64,000 bases of DNA from Bradyrhizobiaceae bacterium (GCA_020544565.1 CP078014.1:1246574-1310573); one strand, 5' to 3'; positions 42,398 through 52,473 are shown, counted from the stretch's first letter. Translations and numbers: made by a program. The notes: generated by a model from the letters alone, not told the origin.

Positions 42398-44185
42398 CTA
42401 TCGCATCTCGTCTGGGGCGTGCACGCCGAGTACGGCAAGACCTGAGGCCAGAACCGAGACGACGCCCTGCACCAAGGCCAGTCGCGCGATCGTGATTTCT
42501 GCATCATTCTGGATAATGAAGCGTAAATGAGGCAGGTCGCGGCCCTTGGTCCACAGCGCATGAAACTCGCTGGCGAGATCATACAGATAAAAAGCGATTC
42601 GGTGCGGCTCATGCGCGAGCGCCGCCGCTTCGACAACCCGCGGATAGACCGCGAGCTGGCGGATCAGGCTCAGTTCGACCGGATCGGACAGGCGCTCGAT
42701 GTTCGCACCGCGCAGAAAAGCGGCGCGCGCGGCCGCATCCTCCGGCAGTGACACCTCGCGCGCGTTCTTGAAGATCGAATGGCCGCGGGCGTGGCCGTAC
42801 TGCACGTAGAACACCGCGTTGTCCTTCGACTGCTCGATGACCTTGGCGAGATCGAAATCGAGCACCGCGTCGTTCTTGCGGAACAGCATCATGAAGCGCG
42901 TGGCGTCGGAGCCGACCTCGTCCACCACCTCGCGCAGCGTGACGAAATCGCCGGAGCGCTTCGACATCTTCACCGGTTCGCCGTTGCGCAGCAGCTTGAC
43001 GAGCTGCACGATCTTGACGTCGAGCGTGCCCTTGCCGCCGGTCACCGCCTTGATCGCCGCCTGCACCCGCTTGATGTAGCCGCCGTGATCGGCGCCCCAC
43101 ACGTCCACCATGGTGTGGAAGCCGCGATCGAACTTGGTCTTGTGATAGGCGATGTCGGAGGCGAAATAGGTGTAGGAGCCGTCGGACTTCTTCAGCGGGC
43201 GATCGACGTCGTCGCCGAAGGCGGTGGCGCGGAACAGGGTCTGCTCGCGGTCCTCATAATCCTCGACGGGCGCGCCCTTGGGCGGCGGCAGGCGGCCTTC
43301 GTAGACATCGCCCCTGGCGCGCAGTTCGTCGATGGTCGCGCCGACGCGGTCAGTTCCGCCCTCGATCAGCGAGCGCTCGGAGAAGAACACGTCGTGGCGG
43401 ATGTTGAGCGCGACGAGATCGCCCTTGATCATGTCCATCATCATGGCGATGGCCGTGGCGCGCACCACCGGCAGCCATTCGGCCTCGGACTGCTTGAGCA
43501 GCGCGTCGCCGTATTCTTTCGCCAGCGCCTCGCCCACCGGTTTGAGATAATCGCCCGGATAAAGCCCCTCCGGAATCTCGCCGATGGTCTCGCCCAAAGC
43601 CTCGCGGTAGCGCAGGAACGCGGAGCGCGCCAGCACGTCAACCTGCGCGCCGGCGTCGTTGATGTAGTATTCCTTCGTCACGTCGTAGCCCGCAAACGCC
43701 AGCAGGCTCGCCAGCGCGTCGCCGAACACCGCGCCGCGGCAATGGCCGACATGCATCGGCCCGGTGGGATTGGCCGAGACGTATTCGACATTGACCTTCT
43801 CGCCCGCGCCGATGCGGCTGCGGCCATAGCCGTCGCCCTGGTCAAGCACGCTGCGCAGCGCGCCGAACCACGCCGAGGTTTTCAGGGTGAGGTTGATGAA
43901 GCCGGGACCGGCGACATCGACCTTCTCCACCAGCGGATCGGCGCGCAGATGCGCCGCGATCCGCTCGGCCAGTTCGCGCGGCTTGGCCTTGGCGTCCTTC
44001 GCCAGCACCATCGCGGCGTTGGTCGCCATGTCGCCATGGCTCGGATCGCGCGGCGGCTCCACCACCACGCGGGACAGGTCGAGCCCCGCCGGCAATGCGC
44101 CCTCGCCGGCCAGCGCGGCGCAGACGGCGTGCACGCGCGACAGCACGTCGGCGAACAGATGCGGGGGCTGGCTGGGAGCGGTCAT
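42398..44185 (-). CDS. argS: Arginyl-tRNA synthetase
   Basis: 595 residues, class I. The HIGH-type motif is [13 protein letters not shown] near residue 130 and the KMSKS-type motif [14 protein letters not shown] near residue 405. The N-terminal Arg-S additional domain (residues 10-100) and the C-terminal DALR anticodon-binding domain (480-595, ending [17 protein letters not shown]) are complete. Upstream of the SPOR and nagZ genes. A family-2 repeat lies in its upstream region. Confidence 0.97.
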   Translation of the reverse strand: MTAPSQPPHLFADVLSRVHAVCAALAGEGALPAGLDLSRVVVEPPRDPSHGDMATNAAMVLAKDAKAKPRELAERIAAHLRADPLVEKVDVAGPGFINLTLKTSAWFGALRSVLDQGDGYGRSRIGAGEKVNVEYVSANPTGPMHVGHCRGAVFGDALASLLAFAGYDVTKEYYINDAGAQVDVLARSAFLRYREALGETIGEIPEGLYPGDYLKPVGEALAKEYGDALLKQSEAEWLPVVRATAIAMMMDMIKGDLVALNIRHDVFFSERSLIEGGTDRVGATIDELRARGDVYEGRLPPPKGAPVEDYEDREQTLFRATAFGDDVDRPLKKSDGSYTYFASDIAYHKTKFDRGFHTMVDVWGADHGGYIKRVQAAIKAVTGGKGTLDVKIVQLVKLLRNGEPVKMSKRSGDFVTLREVVDEVGSDATRFMMLFRKNDAVLDFDLAKVIEQSKDNAVFYVQYGHARGHSIFKNAREVSLPEDAAARAAFLRGANIERLSDPVELSLIRQLAVYPRVVEAAALAHEPHRIAFYLYDLASEFHALWTKGRDLPHLRFIIQNDAEITIARLALVQGVVSVLASGLAVLGVHAPDEMR

Positions 44186-44225
44186 GGAGAAATCCTGTAT
44201 AGCGCACGAAATAAGCCGTTCAGAC

Positions 44226-44340
44226 CGTCATTGCGAGCCAACGGGTCGGCGCAAAGCGCCGCCCGATGATAAACTCCGCGAAGCAATCCATCTTATCCGA
44301 GGAATGGATTGCTTCGTCGCTCCGCTCCTCGCAATGACGG
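44226..44340. repeat. Family-2 palindromic repeat with extra cassette
   Basis: CGTCATTGCGAG, then the cassette CCAACGGGTCGGCGCAAAGC and GCCCGATGATA, then GAAGCAATCC ... GGATTGCTTCGTCGC ... CTCCTCGCAATGACGG. The cassette sits in the left arm here and in the right arm at 32431-32555. Confidence 0.85.
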
Positions 44341-44387
44341 TGAGCCCTCGGGTTTATGCATTTCCGGTCAGATTTTCAGGCCGCCGC

Positions 44388-45596
44388 CTAACGCAAATCC
44401 GGGGTCGAGTCAAAAAGCCGGCGGTGCTCGACGATGGCGTAGCGGTCGGTCATGCCGGCGATGAAATCGCCGATGCGGCGGGCCTGCGCGGCCGCGCCGC
44501 CCTCAACCGCATCCGCCGCCCAGCCGGGCGGCAGGTCCTCGGGCGCGGCCTGATAGCGGGCGAACAGGTCGCGCACCACCTGCTCGGCGTCGCGCATCAC
44601 CGCCATCACCCGGTCGTGGCGATACATCCGATGCCACAGGAAGCGCTTGATCTCCGCCTCGGCGGCGACCGCATCCGGCGAGAACGCCACCAACGCCCCG
44701 GCGTGGTCGCGGATGGCCGCCCCCGATTGCGGCCGCGCCTCCGCGAGGCGCCGGCTCGTCTCCGAGAACACGTCCTCGATCAGATAGGAGATCAGCTCGC
44801 GCACCAGTTCCGCGCCGCGCCGCGCCTCGTCGAGCCGGGGATAGCGCGCGGTGATGACGGCGTTGATGTCGGCGATCAGGGTGATGGCGTTGAGATCGTC
44901 CACCGCAAACAGCCCGGCGCGCAGCCCGTCGTCGATGTCGTGGGCGTCGTAGGCGATGTCGTCGGCGATGGCGGCGACCTGCGCCTCCAGCGAGGCGTAG
45001 CTCCACAGTTCGAGATCGTGGAAGGCGACGTAGTCGGTGATGGCCGCCGGCACGCCGTGGTCGCGATAGCGGGCCACGGCCGCGCCGTCGCGGTCGATCA
45101 GCGGACCGTTGTGCTTGACGATGCCCTCAAGGGCCTCCCAAGTCAGGTTGAGGCCGTCGAATTGCGGATAGCGCCGCTCCAGCAGCGTCACCACGCGCAG
45201 GCTCTGGGCGTTGTGGTCGAAGCCGCCATGGTCGCGCAGGCACTCGTCCAGCGCCCGCTCCCCGGCATGGCCGAACGGCGGATGGCCGAGGTCATGGGCC
45301 AGCGCCAGCGTCTCGGTCAGGTCCTCGTCGAGGCCGAGCTGCCGCGCCAGCGCGCGGGCGATCTGCGCCACCTCCAGGGTGTGGGTCAGGCGGGTGCGGT
45401 AGTGGTCGCCCTCGTGGAACACGAACACCTGGGTCTTGTGCTTGAGGCGGCGGAACGCGGTGGAATGGATCACCCGGTCGCAGTCGCGGCGGAACGGGCT
45501 GCGGCGCAGGCTTGGCGGCTCGTCGAAGCGGCGGCCCCGGCTCAGGGCCGGGTCGCAGCTATAGGGGGCAAGGGGGGCAGCCATTCCGACCGACAT
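44388..45596 (-). CDS. dgt: Deoxyguanosinetriphosphate triphosphohydrolase-like protein
   Basis: 402 residues, HD-domain superfamily. Hydrolyses dNTPs to nucleosides and triphosphate. The metal site is seen in [21 protein letters not shown] (first His) and [16 protein letters not shown] (HD motif, near residue 100), with a later Asp in [14 protein letters not shown] near residue 205. The N-terminus [33 protein letters not shown] is family-typical. Start at 45596 or the second ATG four codons later. Divergent from erpA. Confidence 0.93.
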   Translation of the reverse strand: MSVGMAAPLAPYSCDPALSRGRRFDEPPSLRRSPFRRDCDRVIHSTAFRRLKHKTQVFVFHEGDHYRTRLTHTLEVAQIARALARQLGLDEDLTETLALAHDLGHPPFGHAGERALDECLRDHGGFDHNAQSLRVVTLLERRYPQFDGLNLTWEALEGIVKHNGPLIDRDGAAVARYRDHGVPAAITDYVAFHDLELWSYASLEAQVAAIADDIAYDAHDIDDGLRAGLFAVDDLNAITLIADINAVITARYPRLDEARRGAELVRELISYLIEDVFSETSRRLAEARPQSGAAIRDHAGALVAFSPDAVAAEAEIKRFLWHRMYRHDRVMAVMRDAEQVVRDLFARYQAAPEDLPPGWAADAVEGGAAAQARRIGDFIAGMTDRYAIVEHRRLFDSTPDLR

Positions 45597-45695
45597 GCGA
45601 ATTATTCCGATTTCGGCGTTTGATTCCGCCCTCAGACGCACTTAACTATGGCGGACGACGACATTCAAACGATCGCTGCCAGACCGGGAACTGCC

Positions 45696-46037
45696 ATGAC
45701 CACCGCCCCCATCGTCAACGTCACCATCTCCGAGCGGGCGGCGAAGCGCATCGGCGACATCCTGAGGTCCGAGGGCGTCGGCGCGATGCTGCGCATCAGC
45801 GTCGAGGGCGGCGGCTGTTCGGGCTTCCAGTACAAATTCGACGTCGATCGCGCCCGCGCCGACGACGATCTGGTGATCGAGCGCGACAGCGCCGTGGTGC
45901 TGGTCGACCCGTCATCCGCGCCGTTCCTGGCCGGATCGGAGGTCGATTTCGTCGACGACCTGATCGGCGCCTCGTTCCGGGTCATCAACCCCAACGCCAC
46001 CGCCTCCTGCGGCTGCGGCACCAGTTTTTCGATCTGA
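45696..46037 (+). CDS. erpA: Iron-sulfur cluster insertion protein (A-type carrier)
   Basis: 113 residues. A-type Fe-S carrier with the three conserved cysteines: GGGCSGFQYKF (first) and SCGCGTSFSI (second and third) at the C-terminus. ISERAAKRIGDIL near residue 10 is the HesB domain start. Transfers [4Fe-4S] or [2Fe-2S] clusters to apoproteins. Start at 45696 (MTTAPIVNVTISERA). Divergent from dgt with about 100 bp between the genes, a conserved arrangement in this group. ErpA and IscA are hard to separate by sequence alone. Confidence 0.9.
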   Translation: MTTAPIVNVTISERAAKRIGDILRSEGVGAMLRISVEGGGCSGFQYKFDVDRARADDDLVIERDSAVVLVDPSSAPFLAGSEVDFVDDLIGASFRVINPNATASCGCGTSFSI

Positions 46038-46077
46038 TTCTTTGAATTGAGCACCTCCTCCGACGCGAGCGCGACCT

Positions 46078-46195
46078 GACGCTCTCTCCCATGGGGAGAG
46101 GGTTGGGGTGAGGGCGTCGAATCTATCGTGAGAGCGTACCCCCTCACCCGCCGCGCTTCGCGCGTCGACCTCTCCCCATGGGAGAGGTGAAAGAG
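46078..46195. repeat. Family-4 palindromic repeat pair
   Basis: Left module CTCTCCC-ATG-GGGAGAGGGTTGGGGTGAGGG; right module CCCCCTCACCC-GCCGCGCTTCGCGCG-TCGACCTCTCCCCATGGGAGAGGTGAA. The two modules face each other as inverted halves. Fills the gap between erpA and the convergent amidohydrolase. Confidence 0.85.
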
Positions 46196-46214
46196 GACCG
46201 AGCTAACTCCGAAT

Positions 46215-47069
46215 TCATTGACCCGCGAACAGCCGCCGCGCATTGCCATGGGCGATCTTCGCGGCGGTCTCCGGCGGAAGCTGTTTCAGCCAGCCGCGAT
46301 AGCCCGCGATGATATCGCCGTAGCTCGCCCAGCGCTCGGCGATCCACGTATCCGAGCCGAGCAGGAAGCGATCCGGATAGCGCGCGAACAGGTCGCGCCA
46401 TTCCGGCGTCAGCCTGCCGCCTTCGCCGGTGATGCCGCTGCGATACGACAGTTCACCCCACAGCTGCGGATAGGTCGCGAGCATCTCGGCCACCCGCGCC
46501 GGCGCGAGGCCGAAGCCGGTGTGGGCCCAGATGATCCGCGCCCGCGGGTTGTGGCGCATGAGGATGTCGATGGCGACGTCGTCCGCATGGGCATGCAGGT
46601 AGAGATCGTGCTTCACGGCAAAATCGACGGTCTTCTTCACCCACGGGCTCGCGGCCGCCTGCCCCGACAGATGAAACTCGCCGATGCCGCGATAATAGCC
46701 GCGCCGGTATTCCTGCTCGATCAGATCGAAGATCGCGGGATCGTTGAACCAGGTCTGGATATCGGGCCGGACGCGATAGGGCCGCAGGAACGGCACCACC
46801 CACAGGCCCTCCGCCTTTGCCTCCACCAGCGCGTGGGTGCCGGTATTGGGCCGGCTGGTGGCGAGGATGCCGGTGACGCGGTTCTTTTTGAACAGCGCGA
46901 GCACCTCGTCGAGCGCGTAATACGGCTTCGGCTCCCAGTTGTAGTGCAGGTGGGCGTCAAAGATCTCGATCGGCTCCTCCGCCGCGCGTGCCGGAAGCAG
47001 CGCCGCGAGCAGGATAACTGCGCCGAGTGCCGCGCGCCGCCATCCTGTCCCGGCCGCCCCCGGCCTCAT
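46215..47069 (-). CDS. Exported amidohydrolase family protein
   Basis: 284 residues. Signal peptide GWRRAALGAVILLAALLPARAAEE. The metal motif IFDAHLHYNW (DxHxH) is at residue 38, GEFHLSGQ near 130 and HADDVAIDILMRHNPRARIIWAHTG near 170 carry further His ligands, and FLLGSDTWIAERW near 240 gives the catalytic Asp. PF04909-type TIM barrel; substrate unknown. The start is 4 bp after the RND permease stop, so it is translated as the last gene of the efflux operon. An unusual partner for a pump; a detoxifying or substrate-processing role is inference. Confidence 0.88.
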   Translation of the reverse strand: MRPGAAGTGWRRAALGAVILLAALLPARAAEEPIEIFDAHLHYNWEPKPYYALDEVLALFKKNRVTGILATSRPNTGTHALVEAKAEGLWVVPFLRPYRVRPDIQTWFNDPAIFDLIEQEYRRGYYRGIGEFHLSGQAAASPWVKKTVDFAVKHDLYLHAHADDVAIDILMRHNPRARIIWAHTGFGLAPARVAEMLATYPQLWGELSYRSGITGEGGRLTPEWRDLFARYPDRFLLGSDTWIAERWASYGDIIAGYRGWLKQLPPETAAKIAHGNARRLFAGQ

Positions 47070-47073
47070 GCCG

Positions 47074-50000
47074 CTACTCGGCGGCGACGACGCGCGGCGG
47101 CGCGACGTCGGGAGTGTCCCGCAAGGTCGGATCGAGACGGCGCTTGAGGCGGCGGTCGATGCGGTCGAGATAGATGTAGATCACCGGCGTAATGAACAGC
47201 GTCAGCAGTTGCGACACCAAGAGGCCGCCGACCACCGCGACGCCGAGCGGCTGGCGCAGTTCGGCACCCGCCCCCGCGCCGAGCGCGATCGGCAGCGTGC
47301 CGAAGATCGCGGCGAAGGTCGTCATCATGATCGGGCGGAAGCGCAGCAGCGCCGCCTCGCGGATGGCGTGCTCGGCGCTGAGGCCGACGTTGCGGCGCTC
47401 GATGGCGAAGTCCACCATCATGATGGCGTTCTTCTTGACGATTCCGACCAGCATGACGATGCCGATCATGGCGATCACCGACAATTCCATGCCGAACAGC
47501 ATCAAGGTGAGGATCGCGCCGATGCCGGCCGACGGCAGGCCCGAGATGATGGTGATCGGGTGGATGAAGCTCTCATAGAGGATGCCGAGGATCACGAACG
47601 CCGCGAACACCGCGGCGAGGATCAGCACGCCCTGCCCGCGCAGCGAATCCTGGAACACCTGCGCCGTACCGGAGAAGCCGGTGGCGATGGTGGCGGGCAG
47701 GTTCGACTCCTGCTCGATCCTGGTGATGCGATCCACCGCGTAGCCGAGCGAGGTGCCGGGCGCGAGGTTGAACGAGATCGTCACCGCCGGCTGCTGGCCC
47801 TGATGATTGATCTGCAACGGGCCGACCGACGGCACCAGCCGCGCCACCGCGTCGAGCGGAATGGTGCGGTTGTCCGCCGTCTTCACATACAGCTTGGACA
47901 GGTCGGTGGGGTCGACGCGGAACTTGGGCTGCACCTCCAGAATGATCTGGTAGTCGTTGGAGGGCATGTAGATCGTGCCGACCTGCCGCACGCCATAGGC
48001 ATTGAACAACTGGTTGCGGATCTGGTCGGCGGTGACGCCGTAGACCGCCGCCTTCTCGCGGTCGATCTCCACCGTCAGTTGCGGGTTCTTGATGTAGAGG
48101 TCGGTGGTGACGTCCTGCAGGCCCGGAATCTGCGCGATCTTCTCGCGCATCTCGGGAGCGACGCGATAGAGCGATTCGGTATCGCCGCTTTGCAGCGTGT
48201 ATTGATACAGGCTCTTGGACGGACGGCCGCCGATGTTGAGGTTCTGGATGCTCTGGAAGAACCCTTGCAGTCCCGGCACCTCCAGCGCCTTCTGCCGCAG
48301 CCGCGCCATCACCACCGGCGCGGGATCACGCTCGTTCTTGGGCTTGAGGCCGACGAACAGCCGCCCGTAATTCGCGGTGGGATTGGGACCGCCGGAACCG
48401 ACGGTGCTGTTGACGAATTCCACCGCCGGATCGGCGCGCAACAGATCCGCCAGCAGCTTCTGGCGCTGGCTCATCGCCTCGAAGGAGGTATCGGTCGCGG
48501 CCTCGGTGACGCCGGACAGGAAGCCGGTGTCCTCCTGCGGGAAGAAGCCCTTGGGCACGATGACATAGAGCCAGATGGTGGCGCCGAGGGTGGCGAAGGT
48601 CACCAGCAGCATGAGGGACTTGTAGGCCAGCACCCGGTCCAGCGCCCATTCGTAGGCGCGCAGCCAGGAATTGAACATCGCCTCGAAGCCGCGCAGCACG
48701 AAGTTCGGGCGGTGGTTCGGATCGTGCGGTTTCAGCACCCGCGCGCACAGCATCGGCGTCAGCGTCAGCGACACGAAACCGGAGACGAGAATGGCGACCG
48801 AAATCGTCACCGCGAATTCGCGGAACACGCGGCCGACGATGCCGCCCATCAGCAGCACCGGGATGAACACCGCGATCAGCGAGAAGGTGATGGACAGAAT
48901 GGTGAAGCCGATCTCGCGCGAGCCCTTCAGCGCCGCCTCGTAGGGGTTCATCCCCTCCTCGATGTGGCGCATGATGTTCTCGAGCATGACGATGGCGTCG
49001 TCCACCACGAAGCCGACCGACAGCGTCAGCGCCAGCAGCGTCATGTTGTTGATCGAATAATCGAGCACGTACATCACCGCGCAGGTGCCGAGCACCGAGA
49101 TCGGCACCGCCAGCGCCGGAATGAAGGTGGCAGAGGCCGAGCGCAGGAACAGGAAGATCACGACGATGACGAGGCCGACCGCGATCAGCAGCGTCTCCTG
49201 CACGTCGGCGACGGATTCGCGGATCGACACCGAGCGGTCGAGCGTCACGTTCATGTTCACCGACGGCGGAATCTGGGCGCGCAGCATCGGCAGCTTGGCC
49301 TTCACCGCGTCCACCACCGCCACCGTATTGGCGTCCGGCTGCTTCTGGATCGCCAGCACGATCGAGCGCGTGCCGTTGAACCAGGTGGCGATCTTGTCGT
49401 TTTCGACGCTGTCGTAGATGCGGGCGACCTCGTCGAGCTTCACCGGCGAGCCGTTGCGCCACGCCACCACCACCTGCCGGTAGTCGGCCGCCTTGTCGAG
49501 CTGGCCGGACGCCTGCAACGCGATGTCCTGCTTGGGACCGCTGATCGTTCCCACCGGCGTCGAGGAGTTGGCGCGGGTCACCGCGGCGCGAATATCCTCC
49601 ATCGACAGGCCGCGCGCCGCCGCCGCCTCGGGATCGGCCTGCACCCGCACGGCGAATTTCTGCGCGCCGTAGATCAGCACCTGCGCCACGCCCGGAATCT
49701 GCGACAACGTCTGCGCGATGGTGATGTCGCCGTATTCGTTGACGGCGGACAGCGGCAGCGTGTCCGAGCTGAGCGAAATGAACAGCACCGGGAAGTCCGC
49801 CGGGTTCACTTTGCGGAAGGTCGGCGGGATGATCATCTCCACCGGCAGGCGGCGCTGGGCGATGGTCAGCGCGGTCTGCACGTCGAGCGCGGCGCCGTCG
49901 ATGTTGCGGTTGAGGTCGAACTGGATGGTGATGACGCTGGTGCCCATCGAGGACATCGACGACATCGATGAAATGCCGGCAATCGTCGACAGCTGGCGCT

Positions 50001-50202
50001 CGATCGGGCCCGCGACCGAGGCGGCCATGGTGTCGGCGCTCGCGCCCGGCAGGGTCGCCGTCACCGCGATGGTCGGGAAATCCACCTTCGGCAGCGCCGA
50101 CACCGGCAGCAGGCGGAAGGCGAACACGCCGAATGCGATGATGGACGCCGTCATCAGCGTCGTCATCACCGGCCGGCGGATGCAAAGCTCCGACAGGGTC
50201 AT
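47074..50202 (-). CDS. RND multidrug efflux permease (HAE1 family, MdtB/MdtC-like)
   Basis: 1042 residues, 12 membrane helices, two large periplasmic loops. The proton-relay Asp pair lies in the fourth helix (LTLSVGFVVDDAIVMLENIMRHIEEG near residue 400). N-terminus MTLSELCIRRPVMTTLMTASIIAFG is typical; motif IERQLSTIAGISSMSS belongs to the pore domain. Start set at ATG 50202, one codon after a possible TTG. The stop of the adaptor gene is 3 bp upstream. Exports drugs, detergents or bile-type compounds in a tripartite complex; no outer-membrane factor gene is in the operon. Confidence 0.95.
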   Translation of the reverse strand: MTLSELCIRRPVMTTLMTASIIAFGVFAFRLLPVSALPKVDFPTIAVTATLPGASADTMAASVAGPIERQLSTIAGISSMSSMSSMGTSVITIQFDLNRNIDGAALDVQTALTIAQRRLPVEMIIPPTFRKVNPADFPVLFISLSSDTLPLSAVNEYGDITIAQTLSQIPGVAQVLIYGAQKFAVRVQADPEAAAARGLSMEDIRAAVTRANSSTPVGTISGPKQDIALQASGQLDKAADYRQVVVAWRNGSPVKLDEVARIYDSVENDKIATWFNGTRSIVLAIQKQPDANTVAVVDAVKAKLPMLRAQIPPSVNMNVTLDRSVSIRESVADVQETLLIAVGLVIVVIFLFLRSASATFIPALAVPISVLGTCAVMYVLDYSINNMTLLALTLSVGFVVDDAIVMLENIMRHIEEGMNPYEAALKGSREIGFTILSITFSLIAVFIPVLLMGGIVGRVFREFAVTISVAILVSGFVSLTLTPMLCARVLKPHDPNHRPNFVLRGFEAMFNSWLRAYEWALDRVLAYKSLMLLVTFATLGATIWLYVIVPKGFFPQEDTGFLSGVTEAATDTSFEAMSQRQKLLADLLRADPAVEFVNSTVGSGGPNPTANYGRLFVGLKPKNERDPAPVVMARLRQKALEVPGLQGFFQSIQNLNIGGRPSKSLYQYTLQSGDTESLYRVAPEMREKIAQIPGLQDVTTDLYIKNPQLTVEIDREKAAVYGVTADQIRNQLFNAYGVRQVGTIYMPSNDYQIILEVQPKFRVDPTDLSKLYVKTADNRTIPLDAVARLVPSVGPLQINHQGQQPAVTISFNLAPGTSLGYAVDRITRIEQESNLPATIATGFSGTAQVFQDSLRGQGVLILAAVFAAFVILGILYESFIHPITIISGLPSAGIGAILTLMLFGMELSVIAMIGIVMLVGIVKKNAIMMVDFAIERRNVGLSAEHAIREAALLRFRPIMMTTFAAIFGTLPIALGAGAGAELRQPLGVAVVGGLLVSQLLTLFITPVIYIYLDRIDRRLKRRLDPTLRDTPDVAPPRVVAAE

Positions 50203-50205
50203 CAA

Positions 50206-51345
50206 TTAAGCTCCGGCCTTGCGAACGCGCGGTTCCACCGCCGTGCCATTGGAGAGCAGCAACTGGCCGTCCACCACGATATCTTCCCCGCCCTGAAGGC
50301 CGGTGTCGATCACCGACAGGCCCTGGAACGTGCGACTGATGGTAACGGGCTGGACATGGGCCTTGCCGTCGCGCACCACGAACACGAAGTTGCCGGTCTG
50401 GCTGCGCTGCACCCCCACGGACGGCACGATCACCGCCTCCTCGGTGCGGATGGTGAGGCGGGTGTTGACCAGAATGCCCGGCCACAGCAGTTCGCTGTCG
50501 TTACCCATCACGCCGCGCACGGTCACCATGCCGGTGGTGGGATCGACGGTGTTCTCCACCATGGCGATGGTGCCGGTTTCCGAGCGGCCGTTGCCGGGGA
50601 TGGTCGCCTTCACCGACGGCTGACCGGTCTTCATGGCGTCGCGCAGATCGCTCAGCACCCGCTGGGGCACGGCGAAAGTGACGTAGACCGGGGCCATCTG
50701 ATTGATGGTGGCGAGCGGCGTCAGGTCCGCCGGACGGACGAAATTGCCGACCTTCACCGACGCGGCGCTGATGCGGCCGCTGATCGGCGCGGTGATCCGG
50801 GTAAAGCTCCTCTGGACTTTCAGGTTGTCGCGCAACGCCTCGTCGGCTTGGATCGTCGCCGCCGCGTTGTCGGAGGCGGTTTGGGCGTTGTCGACGTTGA
50901 CCTGCGTGGTGGCGCCCTTGCCGATCAGTTCGGTGTAGCGCTTGAGGTCCCGCTCGGCGGCGGCGAGCTGGGTGCGGTCGCGGGCCAGGTTGCTTTCGGC
51001 CTGCGCGATCTGCGCGTCGAGCTGGCGCGCGTCCAGTGTGAACAGCAGGTCGCCCTCCTTCACCCGCGCGCCGTCCTCGAAATGCACCCCGACGATGGTG
51101 GTTTCGAGCCGGGATTTCAGCGCAACGCTGGAGATCGGCGTCACCGTGCCGATGGAATCGACATCGAGCGGAACCGGCTTGCGCTCCGCCCGGGAAATTT
51201 CGACGGAGACCACGCGCGGCCGCGGCGGGGCCTTGGCCTGCGAATTGCCGCCGCTCCACATTCCCCGCGACGCATAGGCGGCCGCCGCCACGACGCAAAG
51301 CCCCACGATCACAACCGTGCGCGTTCCGAATACTTGTCTCGTCAT
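50206..51345 (-). CDS. RND efflux periplasmic adaptor (membrane fusion protein)
   Basis: 379 residues. An N-terminal signal anchor (RTVVIVGLCVVAAAAYAS) is followed by the lipoyl half FEDGARVKEGDLLFTLDARQLDAQIAQAE near residue 90, the alpha-hairpin (105-165), the second lipoyl half RITAPISGRISAASVKVGNFV near 185, and beta-barrel and membrane-proximal domains to the end. Pairs with the RND permease directly downstream. MdtA-like in layout. Upstream lies the double-hairpin element B and then divergent xthA. Confidence 0.93.
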   Translation of the reverse strand: MTRQVFGTRTVVIVGLCVVAAAAYASRGMWSGGNSQAKAPPRPRVVSVEISRAERKPVPLDVDSIGTVTPISSVALKSRLETTIVGVHFEDGARVKEGDLLFTLDARQLDAQIAQAESNLARDRTQLAAAERDLKRYTELIGKGATTQVNVDNAQTASDNAAATIQADEALRDNLKVQRSFTRITAPISGRISAASVKVGNFVRPADLTPLATINQMAPVYVTFAVPQRVLSDLRDAMKTGQPSVKATIPGNGRSETGTIAMVENTVDPTTGMVTVRGVMGNDSELLWPGILVNTRLTIRTEEAVIVPSVGVQRSQTGNFVFVVRDGKAHVQPVTISRTFQGLSVIDTGLQGGEDIVVDGQLLLSNGTAVEPRVRKAGA

Positions 51346-51502
51346 ACCTGTCTGCAGCGTGCCCCCGGCCCCGCCATGCTGCGAGCCCGGCCGCGTTCCG
51401 CCACCCCTTCGTTTGGCGCTGGTTTTCCAGCAGAATTTGCATCCGGCTTATCACAGCCGCGCCATTCGTGGTACGGCTGGCGGCTTAATTCTTGGCAATC
51501 TC

Positions 51503-51665
51503 CTAGTGTCCTGAATCCGAAGTTCGCCTCATTTTGCAGCGCGCTCCTTAGCGAACTTCGGATTCAAAAGGACACTAGAGACTATAATTCTAGTGTGGTT
51601 TTGGTTCGCAAGGCCGCAATTGGACGGGCTGAGAAAATGTTGCGGACTTGCGAACCACCACACTA
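51503..51665. repeat. Double-hairpin element B upstream of xthA
   Basis: Hairpin B1: CTAGTGTCC (51503-51511) pairs with GGACACTAG (51570-51578), and TGAATCCGAAGTTCGC (51512-51527) with GCGAACTTCGGATTCA (51551-51566). It leaves an AAA bulge (51567-51569) and a 23-nt loop. Hairpin B2: TAGTGTGGT (51591-51599) with ACCACACTA (51657-51665), and GGTTCGCAAG (51603-51612) with CTTGCGAACC (51647-51656), bulge TTT on the 5' arm; its loop contains a further CCGCA/TGCGG pairing. The remaining parts of 51346-51687 hold no gene. Confidence 0.9.
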
Positions 51666-51687
51666 ATTTACCTTACGGAATTCGGCC

Positions 51688-52473
51688 ATGCGCATCGCCA
51701 CCTGGAACGTCAATTCCATCCGTCAGCGGCTCGACCACCTGCTGGCATGGCTGCAGGAACGTTCCCCCGACATCGTCTGCCTGCAGGAAATCAAGTGCAT
51801 GGACGAGGCCTTCCCGCGCGAGCCGATCGAGGCGCTGGGCTACAACGTGGTGACCCACGGTCAGAAGACCTTCAACGGCGTGGCGCTGTTGTCCAAGTTC
51901 CGCTTCGACGAAACCACTCCCCGGCTCGCTGGCGATCCCGACGACCTCCATGCCCGCTTTCTCGAAGGCGTGGTGTCGTACAAAGGCGGGTCGCTGCGCG
52001 TCGCCTGCCTCTATCTGCCCAACGGCAACCCGCCCGACACCGAAAAATATCCCTATAAGATCAAGTGGATGGAAAGGCTCACCCGGTACGCGCGGGAGCG
52101 GCTGAAGGACGAGCAGCCGCTGGTGCTGGCGGGGGATTTCAACGTCATCCCGGCGGCCGAGGACGTCCACAACCCCGCCGCCTGGGCCGGCGACGCCCTG
52201 TTCCTGCCCAAGACCCGCGAGCGGTTCCGCGCCCTGCTCGATCTCGGCCTCACCGACGCCATCCGCGCGGTCACCGACGCGCCGGGCCAGTATACCTTCT
52301 GGGACTATCAGGGCGGCGCCTGGCCGAAGAACAACGGCATCCGGATCGACCACCTGCTGCTGTCGCCGCAGGCCGCCGACCGGCTGACCAACGCCGGGAT
52401 CGACCGCCACGTCCGCGGCTGGGAAAAGGCGTCCGACCACGTGCCGGTGTGGATCGATCTGGATTTGAGTTGA
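51688..52473 (+). CDS. xthA: Exodeoxyribonuclease III
   Basis: 261 residues, AP endonuclease/exonuclease of base excision repair. N-terminal RIATWNVNSIRQRLDHLLAWLQERSPDIVCLQEIK carries the catalytic Asn and Glu; LAGDFNVIPAAEDVHNP near residue 145 has the Asp-Asn pair; KNNGIRIDHLLLSP near 215 and EKASDHVPVWIDLDL (catalytic His) close the active site. ATG 51688 lies 22 bp after the end of element B, so its promoter must lie in or beyond that element. Confidence 0.97.
   Translation: MRIATWNVNSIRQRLDHLLAWLQERSPDIVCLQEIKCMDEAFPREPIEALGYNVVTHGQKTFNGVALLSKFRFDETTPRLAGDPDDLHARFLEGVVSYKGGSLRVACLYLPNGNPPDTEKYPYKIKWMERLTRYARERLKDEQPLVLAGDFNVIPAAEDVHNPAAWAGDALFLPKTRERFRALLDLGLTDAIRAVTDAPGQYTFWDYQGGAWPKNNGIRIDHLLLSPQAADRLTNAGIDRHVRGWEKASDHVPVWIDLDLS

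Noticed and set aside
47068..49971. 967-residue plus-strand open frame opposite the RND permease
   Set aside because: Its His/Arg/Asp-rich composition is the antisense shadow of a GC-rich gene; the minus strand encodes an unmistakable RND permease.
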